From Onthophagus taurus (lineage: Eukaryota > Arthropoda > Insecta > Coleoptera > Scarabaeidae): 64,000 nt of DNA. Under the pieces are notes generated by a model that was not told where the DNA came from, did not search any database, and worked only from the letters and a program-made list of their open reading frames with translations. The translations under genes and the position numbers were made by a program. Numbering within the stretch: the stretch's first letter is position 1; each line of letters begins with the position of its first letter. Location of the stretch: assembly GCF_036711975.1 (NCBI RefSeq), contig NC_091967.1:1364001-1428000 (forward strand), given 5' to 3'. Shown here one piece after another: positions 12,801 through 22,900 of this stretch.

Positions 12801-15800
12801 GCCAGCAACTTTGTCTACTTTGCGATTTTTTCTCTCCAAAACTATTTGACGAAAAAATTTCAAATTTGAACTGGTGGTAAACCGATGTGTTCTTAATGTG
12901 GGACATATTTTATTTTTTCGATATTCCATATAGTTTCGCAGAAAATCGCGGTTTAGTAGGATGCGGTTATTTCGAAAACGACCTAGCGAATTTCAACGTC
13001 CCAGACAGTACGTCGCGCCTTTATCTTGCCTATATAAAGAAATAAGGCGCGACGTCCTGTCTAGGACGCACCATCTGTTCCGATTGGCCGGAACCCTCGT
13101 CACCCCGCAGAGCTTATTTCTGTTTCGTTTTAATTTGTAATTCCATTAAATCGCTCTTAAAAAAATAAGGAGACTTAATTTTGAAAAACTGATAACGGAT
13201 TCCGACAACCAACATTATTTGACATATTTTGGTGGAAATCCACCCAACCGTTTTCGACATAACGGCGTCTTACTAAACCGCGATTTTCCGCGAAACTGTA
13301 TGAAATAACGAAAAAATAAAATATGCCACTCATTGAGAACACATCAGACTACCACCTGTTCAAAATTAAATTTTTTTCGTACGATAGTTTTCGAGAAAAA
13401 AAATCGCAAAGTTGATAAAGTTGCCAATTCCGTAAAAAATCGGGTACATTTTTCATTTAACTCGCGGTAAAAAGAAAACCGTGGATCCGACCACAGCACT
13501 CCAACCCTGAAGAGATTGTCAACATACACGCTGACTACCTAGAAGGTGTATTCACCTTTACCGAGGATGTTTCGTTTTGTTCCCACAATAAAAGCATTAT
13601 AGATAATTGGTACGAATCCGCATTTTTGACACCGTTCGAGACACCCGAAGATGCTCTCATATTGGAAGACGAATATTTTACTCTTCTTGGACAGGGAAAA
13701 GATACCGCTCCCGGTTATGATAACATCACGAGGAAACTGCTTAGAAGTCTAGATCTTAACATCCATGGCTTTATCAGAAAAATAATTAACTTTTGCCTTA
13801 CGACTCAGCATTTCCCGCGCGACTGGAAGACGTCAATTATTACTTGTATTCCCAAGAAGGATTCTTCTCTATCTGATCCAGCCAACTACCGCCCCATCTC
13901 ATTGCTCCCCGTAATTGGAAAACTCTTCGAGACGCACTTGAAGAACAAGCTCCTGGCTGCGGTATCAAAGAAAATTCCGCCTTACCAATTTGGCTTCCAA
14001 TCCGGCAAATCAACGTCCCAGCCACTAACTATTTTGTTATTTTGTTGCGGCACGTTTTGTAAAACTGAAATCTGCAGCAGTGTTTCTGGACGTTCGAAAG
14101 GCCTCTGACTCCGTGTGGCACAAAGGATTGCTATTTAAACTGGATAAGCTAAAAACGCCATACTACCTTCTAACCCTGATAAACCAATTCCTGTCGAATC
14201 GCTCCTCCATCGTGAAGTTGAAAAATCACTTCTCCCACAGCTTCTCCGCTCAGCAAGGCCTTCCTCAGGGTTCGCCTATCTCTATTCTGCCACGATCTTT
14301 ACAACGACAACCCAGACGCCTTTAACCTCACTGCATACGCACTTCTTTACGCCGACGACACAGCATTGGTCTCGCACAGTAGGGATATCACTTCCTCGGT
14401 CCGTAAGCTGCAGACGCTCATAAACGAAACGGAAAATTGGTACCTCAATCCCACAAAAACACAATTTTTTGTCCCATTCCTCTCATCCCGCGCTCCCTCT
14501 CCCACAATTACAATCCAATCAACGGCAATCTCCGTCTCACCAACCTGCAAGTACCTTGGCATAATATTTGACAGAACGCTTAAGTTTTCCACTCATGCAA
14601 CCAAGGTGAAGATGAAAGTAAAGACACGCGCCAAACACTTTAAATCTCTCTCGTTCAGCGGTCGCGGAATCTCTACCTCATGTGCCTCGCACATCTACAA
14701 GACCATATGCAGGCCCATTATAGAATATGGATCAATACTGCTAAGCAACGCACCAAGAAGAACGAAGTACTACCTGGAAGTAGCGGAAAGATCTGCACTG
14801 AGATCCATCACCCGAATTAGGAACCCTCTTTAACCCTTGCAATGATCTGCTATACCAACTTACCGATATACCCCCTATCCATACCCGTCTTCAATCTTTG
14901 TCCGATAAATCCATTCTAAATTTTCCTACCAACGCCTTGCAACACACGCTTATATCGCCTCGATTACTCCACCCTCGCAACAACCCACCTCTTCTCTTCC
15001 AAAAACTCCTGGCCGTCAGAGAAGACTGAAACAAGCCGCCGACTACAAAAATCACGGGCAGAAAGACCTTGGTCGGTAGCCCTATTCTCACCCCTTAACT
15101 TTTTTATTTTTGTTGTATATACATATAGATATTTTTATTGTTATTCTTATTTTTTTTATGTAGTGGGTACAGAATAAAATTTCAAAATAAAATAAAGAGT
15201 TGCACTTTTTTTTAATGGATAATTGTTATATTTATGTTCTACCGGTTTCGACTCAACATAGAGTCATCTTCAGGAACGCGTCATGATTTGAAAAAAGGCC
15301 TGGTATCAATATTAAACATTTGTTCGTGGTTAAAAACTTAAGAAAATTAAAAATAAAAGTGTAATTATGGGCGGATGCGATGAATCATCGCTCGGATAGG
15401 ATTCATCGCATCCGCCCATATCCGCCCTTTTTTCAAATCATGACGCGTTCCTGAAGATGACTCTATGTTGAGTCGAAACCGGTAGAACATAAATATAACA
15501 ATTATCCATTAAAAAAAAGTGCAACTCTTTATTTTATTTTGATACGAATGATGGAAACAAATAATAATTACACCAATAAGAATAAAATTTGTTTTTCTTC
15601 TTCTTCGGGTACATTTTTCATTTAACTAGCGGTAAAAAGAAAACCGTGGATCCGAAAATTTTCAGATTAACATAAGTTACGTAGAAATGTTCAGTGATTA
15701 CAACAAACTTTGTTGCAATTTTTTTTATGGAGCGGTTGCGCACTAACACTAGACCTAGAACTAACACAAGACCTAGAACTAGAATCGATAGATTTTCACT

Positions 15801-16706
15801 GACATAGCTGCCTAAATTATCATTGACGTCTTCTAAAGCTACTGTTTCGAGATCTTCGTCATTTTGATTTGCTTCAATTTCTATTACAACATTTTCTTCA
15901 ACAATAAGAATGTTGTGATTACCAAAATCTGCAGGATCCAATGTTGGTGCTTGATCATGAAATAAATCTGTCAGTAGGCCGTGGACAACATCCTGTTCAG
16001 TCTCTTCATAGTCTTCATTTGATTTGTTACTATTTCCCGATCGCACATCAAAATAATCATGATAAGCTTCAAAATCTTCTTCATTTATTGCTTTATCCAA
16101 CTGGTCCCACACATATCGCACACATATATTGTTGTTTAAATTCTTTTTGAATAATCATTTTTTCTAAGAATGCTTCAGAACCAACTCGCAGAGAAATTTA
16201 TAAACAAAAAGTTGCACAACCCGGACAACCAGAAAGATATTTTCCAATTGAAGAGGGAGTAAGAAGAATGAGACAAGGTTTATTTGCTTTCCACATGGAA
16301 ACCGGTGCTGGATATAAAATAGTTGGAGAGACTTTTTTGGAGGGCGAAAAATGTGGGTTACAGGAAATCCAATTTTTACAAGTTCCCGATCCTTGGTTGG
16401 CTATTCAGAAGAATTCTTCTTATAAAGAAATTTTAAAAATTGCGTCTGCATTAATTTCGTTTAAATTTTATTACGATTTAATTAATTTCCTTTAATTCCA
16501 GATTTCGTAAAATATACGAAAGTGGGATTCAAAATAGAGAAGTTTCTTTATTGTATACCAAAAAACCGGTGTGTACTTCAAGAGGGAGTACTTTTGTTGG
16601 AGTTAGCATTATAGATTGTTACCCAGCAGCAGCTATTTTAGCTGGTGGTTTTATTATTTCCATCATCATTTTAATTTTTGAAATATTAATTTATAGATAC
16701 AATTAA
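6858..16706 (+). CDS. Ionotropic receptor, IR75-type (tandem copy 1)
   Basis: Seven exons: 6858-6996, 7045-7193, 7242-7603, 10142-10553, 10609-10893, 16169-16443, 16502-16706. Phases match and the joined frame is open (608 residues). The start gives a signal peptide (MKCYLFIPIWVCIQTTYA). An N-terminal domain of about 215 residues precedes ligand-binding lobe S1 (WGYKNDIGAWSGM, then SDRIEIIDYIA), whose arginine aligns with the agonist-binding arginine of glutamate receptors. Next come M1, a pore loop with ISAICQQGSS, and M3 with [12 protein letters not shown]. Lobe S2 has MRQGLFAFHMETGAGYKIVG and KNSSYKE; M4 is C-terminal. S2 is the most IR75-like of the four copies. IRs are ligand-gated cation channels in the ciliary membrane of olfactory neurons. 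Intron 3 holds a satellite and intron 5 holds 5.3 kb of elements. The exon 6 donor (GC then GTCTGC) is weak. Confidence 0.9.
7815..9765. repeat. Palindromic ~125 bp satellite array (array 1)
   Basis: About 15-16 head-to-tail units of roughly 125 bp. Each unit is almost entirely self-complementary. One arm pair is built from CTAGTTCTAGG-type words meeting CCTAGAACTAG; the other joins CGGGTTTAGCC to GGCTAAACCCG across a short loop (CATTCGCCTCTCAAGAT or GCACGTCTCTCAAGAC). Two loop variants alternate, so there is a higher-order unit. The array fills intron 3 of the first receptor. A related array is at 42945-46015, and single units are scattered over the window. Open frames here are translations of the repeat, not genes. 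Confidence 0.9.
10980..12006. mobile_element. Foldback element with CAGGGTGTCTC termini
   Basis: The left end, CAGGGTGTCTCACGTAACTGG, is the inverse of the right end (ccagttacgtgagacacctg). Both are flanked by TA. The arms continue inward for several hundred bases: 11060-11180 pairs with 11590-11720 around an unpaired core containing GTTAGGTTGGG. There is no coding capacity. The TA flanks and terminus match the mariner-like element at 32338-34599, so it is probably a non-autonomous relative. It sits in intron 5 of the first receptor. Confidence 0.8.
12007..12602. other. Noncoding intron DNA with solo element ends and one satellite unit
   Basis: Isolated CAGGGT/ACACCTG-type termini occur at about 12014, 12314 and 12455 without matching partners, so these are decayed element ends. 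From about 12520 to 12602 there is one degenerate unit of the palindromic satellite (gactgctaaacctgaatg then ttctagttctagg). No exon is seen. Confidence 0.55.
13491..15180 (+). mobile_element. Jockey-like LINE reverse transcriptase remnant
   Basis: Fragments in order: PGYDNITRKLL at ~13710; DPANYRPISLLPVIGKLFE (fingers) at ~13875; MFLDVRKASDSVWHKGLLFK (motif A) at ~14080; QQGLPQGSPIS (motif B) at ~14250; LLYADDTALVSH (motif C) at ~14345; and the thumb with CKYLGIIFDRTLKFSTHA to ~14830. Two or three frameshifts separate them. The 3' end is an AT-rich tail at about 15180. Motif spacing fits the Jockey group; endonuclease and gag are absent. It lies inside the foldback element, and the whole insert is bracketed by a 51 bp duplication. 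Confidence 0.85.
15181..15543. repeat. Head-to-head palindrome with hammerhead-like Penelope terminal motifs
   Basis: Two near-identical arms of about 150 bp face each other around a GC-richer centre (GGGCGGATGCGATGAATC against GATTCATCGCATCCGCCC). Each arm carries CCTGAAGATGACTC, a short loop, then GAGTCGAAACCGG. This resembles the CUGA-stem II-GAAA core of the hammerhead ribozymes known from the terminal repeats of Penelope-like elements. I infer two Penelope terminal repeats joined in inverted orientation. Self-cleavage is untested, and stems I and III were not folded. Confidence 0.6.
15605..15655. repeat. 51 bp direct duplication flanking a LINE/palindrome insertion
   Basis: This copy matches 13440-13490 with a single mismatch (tcgggtacatttttcattta at the left, accgtggatccga at the right). 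The sequence is part of the foldback arm, so the insert between the copies (13491-15604) appears to have created a long target-site duplication. Confidence 0.8.
15745..15786. repeat. Fragment of the palindromic satellite
   Basis: Words of the form cactagacctagaactaacacaagacctagaactagaat repeat the B half of the satellite unit. It lies between the truncated foldback arm and the acidic open frame. Confidence 0.7.
15790..16121 (-). CDS. Unrecognised acidic open reading frame
   Basis: Minus-strand frame starting MRYVWDQLDKAINEEDFEAY at 16121, about 110 residues before it enters satellite-derived repeats (LVLGLVLV) below about 15790. It is rich in Asp, Glu and Asn and has no cysteine cluster, membrane segment or motif I recognise. 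It lies antisense within intron 5 of the first receptor, 50 bp upstream of that gene's sixth exon. The balanced composition looks protein-like, unlike neighbouring noncoding DNA. It could be a transposon exon or a captured host fragment; no function is assigned. Confidence 0.3.
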
Positions 16707-16906
16707 AAAATTATAGATTATTTATTTGGTTTATTTCTTGTAAACAGATTTCATGTCTCAAATGACACAAATTCAATGTAATTGTATATAATTAGAAATT
16801 TTGGGGCAAAGTTATCTTTAATATTAGAAACGCTCTTAATACTTACTTATTATCACATCCTTAAATATTTGCTCGCAACTAGATTATTGTCAATTTCTCC
16901 TTGAAA

Positions 16907-19900
16907 ATGATGATATCAAAACATGTTTATTTTGTCTTTATGGGTTTAATGGCTTCAACACAATCTTATTTAATCGTTAATTTTCTTAAAGATGTTTTAA
17001 ATCTTCAGAAATCGCCGATTAAAGTTACCTTTTTTACTTGCTGGAATTACGGTGAGTTTATTATTAAAAACATTAAAAATGTTAATATATTTTTAATCTT
17101 TTTAAGATATTCAAAAAGAATTGCTTAAAACATTAAATCAACACTCGATATCATTCCAAAACATTAATTCAACGATTAAACATGTTCAAAATACAAATGA
17201 AGAATCGTTTATAATAGATTCAAATTGTAAAGGTTACGAGAATATGTTACAACAAGCCGAAGAAATGAATTTATTCTCTTCGCGATTCCGTTGGTTTTTC
17301 TTTGGAAATAAAAAAGATGTTCCAATTCAATTAAACGTTTTGATAGATAGTCGATTTTATTTAATTGCAATTCAAAACCAAAATTTGATCGAAATAAGAG
17401 CGATTTATAAAGTTTCAATTAAAGCCGATACATTTTCAGAAACTTATTTGGGTAAATGGAACGAAAAAATGATATATTTCGATGATATTAACTTAATACA
17501 ACATCGATATAACTTGCTTGGAACTATTGTGAATGTCTCATATGTTATAACGAATACAGATTCATTAAATCATTTATGGGATTACAGGTTAAATTTATAC
17601 AGGGGTGTCTCAGCGAGACCGGTCGCCACCAACTTTATTTTTCTAAATGGAACACCCTGTATATTTTTACATATTTCGATTTGTCTGTTTTCAAGGTTTA
17701 TAAATAACTTTACTTTTTGCAATTAGATTCGGTCGATCTCGAGTTATTCGAATTTTTTTAGAAAAATCTGCTCCAGCAGACATTTATTCAAAAAATCAGA
17801 AAACACTCAATTTTTGGGATATCAATTTAGGATTGAGAACATGCTTAAGCAACATGATGGAGTATGTTTTGGTGCCGAGAACTGCGGTCTAGAACGTTTG
17901 ATCACTTTACTATGGCACGTTAACTTTTCAAAGTTTGGAAGTACCATAACTTCATTTTTTAAATGGCACCCAGTGGCGCGCCGTGGTAAACGATCGCCGG
18001 GGTACGAACTCATTTTTGGCGCCCCAAATTCGTATTGAAATAAGATACAAACATTGGAACAACAAGTAATTTATAAAATATATTTTTTATACTAATTTAT
18101 TACAATTTGCAAAATATTTATAAAAAATTAATTTTTAATAATTTTTTCTTGTAAGTACGAAGGCTTTCACGGCCGGTGTGAATTAAACTAAAATTAGAAC
18201 TAAAACTAGAACCGACACTAGAAACTTTCGGGTTTTGCCGTGCGTCTTTTAATAAAAGGTTTGACGTTTCGGATGCCATGTTGCAACCTTCCTCAGAAAC
18301 AGGGTTCGAAGTGTTAGCTATAACTGGCGATAGTGGAGACCCCATGGCTGCCCCTTCGAACTGCTCGTAAAATTCTCCTTTCCAGCTAAAATACGTCGAC
18401 GATAAGCAATACTCCACCAGATCTGGCACGTATCCTGGTAAACCCTCCGGAATGAGTTTTCGGCGAAGACCCTCTACAGCATCCTTAACTGGTACCCTAG
18501 TAAAAAGGGATTCCACATCGAAACTTACCAACATATCCCCAGCATCCAGCTTTACACCTTTTACCGATTCCACAAAATGTGTAGAATCGCTGACATACGA
18601 TTCCGTGTTACCTGTAAAGGGAGACAAAATCTTTGCAAGATGTTTGGCCAGCTGGTATGTTGGGGAGTTGATGGCGCTGACGATAGGGCGGAGGGGGACG
18701 TCTGGTTTGTGAATCTTCGGTAGTCCGTAGATTAATGGTGGTACCGTCGCCTGCACAAACAAACCTTTCTGCTGTTCTGCTGGAATTCCTGTGGATTTTA
18801 TCAGTTCCTTCATTTTTCTTACGATTTTGTCTGTGGGTTCTTGATCTTCCTGTAGGTGGCTGGGTGCAGTAGGTTCAACATTTTGTCGTCGTATTCTTTC
18901 CTGTCCATAACAACAGTGGCATTCCCCTTGTCTGCGTGTTACCAGCAGACAAGACGATTTCTGACTTTTCTTTTATAGATCGGAGTGCCTTCTTTTCACC
19001 AACCGTCAAGTTGGATTTTGGTGGTTTTGCTGACTTTAGTACTCTCGTAACTTCTTGTCGGATCTCTTCGGCTTTCAGTGTAGGCATCCCTCGAACAGCT
19101 GTTTCCACTTCACAGATGATTTCCTAGTTTTGGGACCTTCTTCGGGGCGATTGTGTAGTTCAATCCTTTGGCGAGCACAGAGGTTTCGTCTTTCGTTAGT
19201 GGGATATTCGATCTGTTAATGACGATTGTTTCTACTGGTAAACTATTACCTTTTTTCTTCTGCGACCGGCGTTCCAGAGATTCAAACTTCTTGATGTGCG
19301 TGTCACGGGTCTTCTGAAATTCGCGATCAGCCTTCTCCATTGTTAGTCTGTCCACTTTGTCCCAGTCTTCTTCCACTTCAGTGAGAGGTGGAGTCGTAGT
19401 AACTTCTCACTTATTTTTTGTAGATCATTGAAGGTCTTGTGGATTCTTGCTCGTAGCAGTACTTGTTCTGTCCTAATCAAAATTCTACGTGCTGCAGCGG
19501 AGTCGATGTGGTGCTTCATCTTCAAGAAGGTTGGCGTTACTTTCTTCTCTCTGCATCTTCGTAGAAAGGCCAAACTGCTCAACAGCTTGCGTTGTCTAAT
19601 TCGTGAGTTATTCAAATCCTTGATTTGTTTGTTGATATCCTCCCCATAAAGGTTAATAATATTTAAAATTTAAAAGAAACAGAAATAAGCTCTGCGGGGT
19701 GACGAGGGTTCCGGCCAATCGGAACAGATGGTGCGTCCCAGACAGGACGTCGCGCCTTATTTCTTTATATAGGCAAGATAAAGGCGCGACGTACTGTCTG
19801 GGACGCACCATCTGTTCCGATTGGACGGAACCTTCCTCTCCCCGCATAGCTGATTTCTGTTTCTCTTTAATTTGTAATTCAATTAAATCGCTCTTAAAAA

Positions 19901-22900
19901 ATTAGGGAGCCTTATTTTTGAAAAACTGATAACGGAATCCGAAAATCCGCGTTATTTGACATATTTTGGTAAAAACCGCGTTGAAATTCGCCAGGTCGTT
20001 TTCGAAATAACAGCATCCTACTAAACCGCAATTTTCTGCGAAACTATATGGAATATCAAAAAAATAAAATATGCCCCACATTAAGAACACATCGGTTTAC
20101 CACCAGTTCAAATTTGAAATTTTTTCGTCAAATAGTTTTGGAGAGAAAAAATGGCAAAGTAGACAAAGTTGCTGGCACTCTCAAAAATCGGGTACTTTTT
20201 TCACTTAACTCGCGATAAAAGTAAAACCGCGGACCCGAAAATTTCCAAATTAACATGTGATACGCAGAAATGTTCACTGATTACAATAAACTTTACAGCA
20301 ATTTTTTCCATCGAGCGGTTACGAAGATATCGATCTCTAAAGTGAGGGGCCTTGACTTTTTGCACGGATAGTAGGTTAATATCCATATGATACACTGTTG
20401 GAAATAATTCACGAGCACACCCTGTATAATCTGAACGCGTGTGTCTAGCCGGAGCCTACGATATTCCAGGCCATACTGTAATGGTGGGGAGACTCGAATC
20501 TCAGGGTACGATTCTTTATCTCGGGGTACCTCAGTCGTGTTTTAACTGTCGAGCTGAGAGGTGGTCGGAGCGTCCTCACAGTTTTAAACGTTAGATATTT
20601 TCAGGGATTTTTCTGTAGGTTTTCTGCGTCTTATTTAATTTTTCATTTTTGTTTTTCATCAGATTTTCCTCTTTTTATAAAGAAGATTGTGTTTTTAGTT
20701 AATATTTTCTCAGAGTTAAGCTTAGTCTAGAAAATAAAGTTACATCGGTTCTGTGCAATATATTTTTAAATAATTATACAAAAATCATAAATAATAATAA
20801 TTTTGCAGAAAATAGTAGGAAAGTAAGAAAATTTAATGCCACATAAAAACAAATATTTTTTCTTTCCACGTAGAACGATGAACGTCTTCTTAAAACGGCT
20901 ACACTGCTATAGTCCGTCTTTGTCATCGTAGTTTATACCCCGAACCCTCACCATCACAGTACGGCCTGGAATATCGTAGGCTCCGGTCTAGCGCAATAAA
21001 ATTGGGTATGGAAGTAGTACTAAAGTAGTATAACTTACTCTCACATGGAGAACGGCACAACTCCGCTGGGAGGAGAAATATCAATAGCGAGAGTATCCCC
21101 CGTGAGCTTTGCGTACCATCGCTACACGACGTGGCATGGAGTCTAAAAGTCGCTATATTGTAGCGAGAGGGATGGCCAACCATGCCACCTCAACTCGCCT
21201 CCATAGCTCCTCAACGTTAGCCGAGGAAGCCGGATAACGTAGAAGTCTCCGACCAGTCATGTCCCAAACATGTTCGATCGGATTCAGATGCGGAAACCGA
21301 GCTAGCCATGGCAGCATTCGTATATGGTGCTCTTCCACAAAGGTCTGTATAAGGCTAAACTCATACTGGAGCGACGAGCAAAGCGGCGAGGAGAGCGGTG
21401 AAGAAAGCGGCGACCGAGAATCGCGGTAATAAAAGAGTTGCATTCACATAGTGGCGCGTCTAATAAGGAGGTATGGATTTATTACTATTAGAAAATTCTT
21501 CCCTGAAATTTTGGTATTTATTAAAATATAAAAGGAAGAGAAGTTGTAATGTACATGAAATAAATAAAAGTAGACATATACATGGCGAATTTCATCATTT
21601 GTATGAACAACTACGCCATTATTCAATGATAAATTTTACCAATACAATGAGGTATGTTGATGATATTTTGATAATTTGGGATGATGACGGATTCAATTTG
21701 ATAGATGATTTCCATAAATACATTAATAACCTCCATAAAAATCATAAATTTACTATAGAAATTGAAAAACATAAGCAACTAAACTCAATTATCCCAAATT
21801 GACAAAATAATTAATAAATTCATTTTTAAACAAAACCTTAACAACTCTACAGGTCTTCAACCTATAACTCAAAACTTTGATACATACAGATCAATTACTT
21901 ATCCCGGCAAAATAGCTCACAATATCAGAAACATTTTCAATAAATATGGAATCAGCATATCTTACAAAAACAATCACACCTTACAAAAACTTTTGCATAA
22001 TGCAAAAGATAAGCTAGACTTGTTGGAACTTAACGGTGTTTACAGTTTAGAATGTAATATTTGCGGAGCCACATATATTGGCAAAACAATGAGAGCCCTA
22101 AAAACAAGAATTAGAGAACATTTAATAAAACCCAACTCTAATTTTGGTAAACACCTATCTCTGCACAACCACACTTTTGATATTAAAGAAAATGTAACAC
22201 TGATACATAAACAAAATAAAGGCCACAAACTTGAACTTTTAGAGAGCTATGAAATAGACAAATTCATAAAAACTAATACAAGACTTGAGTGTCTTAATGA
22301 GCAGGTCCTCCCCTTAAAGCCACCCTTATACAAATGCCTCAATAACCCATTTCCCCAAAATACCGAGGATCAGTGTACTTAGCCGCACACACTGTTCGCA
22401 GATTTTGGGGTCCCTGCGGCAACACCCAACTCCTGTCTACACCCTATCCTTGTATTTCCTATCCTATATTTTTCTATTAATTTAAAAATCCAAATTTTAT
22501 TATCCCCTTCCCTTACCTTACTATTCAACACCTGGAAATATTAACTATAAAATACAAATTATATACATTACATACATTTTTAAAAAACAGATTTTAGAGT
22601 TGTTGCCTCGCAGACAATTATACTCGCAGAAGGGATTTGTTTCATCTGAACACCCTCTATGTAATTTTATTTTATTTTCAACACATGCGCATTTATACAT
22701 TTTATTTCTGGTTTTCGCGAACTCATAAAAAGTGGTTACCTCTTGCAATTTCTCAACCATTTTATTTTATTTTTGTAACTTTTCATGTAACGTTTTCATG
22801 TATTAAAGCTTCAACATCCATTTTGTATCAAAGAGGAGAGCGGAGAAAACAAACTTGCTTGAACGCGCCGCTATACTCTCTTATGACCACACTGCTACTT

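Larger units (their letters stand above)
12603..15740. mobile_element. Long foldback element, interrupted
   Basis: The left arm (12603-12985) begins CTACTATCCGTGCAAAAAG. It pairs with 13165-13490 and, after an insertion, 15656-15740. The centre is a tight palindrome around 13010-13075 (GGCGCGACGTCCTGTC against GACAGTACGTCGCGCC). The right arm stops about 50 bp short of the full terminus and runs into a satellite unit at 15745-15786; the left flank is also satellite, so the element probably landed in a satellite monomer. A second copy lies inverted at 19675-20374. No protein is encoded. The superfamily is unknown. Confidence 0.75.

Noticed and set aside
6858-16706. Receptor copy 1 as a pseudogene
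   Set aside because: Although 5.3 kb of elements split it, all seven exons keep frame and splice phases; only one donor is weak.
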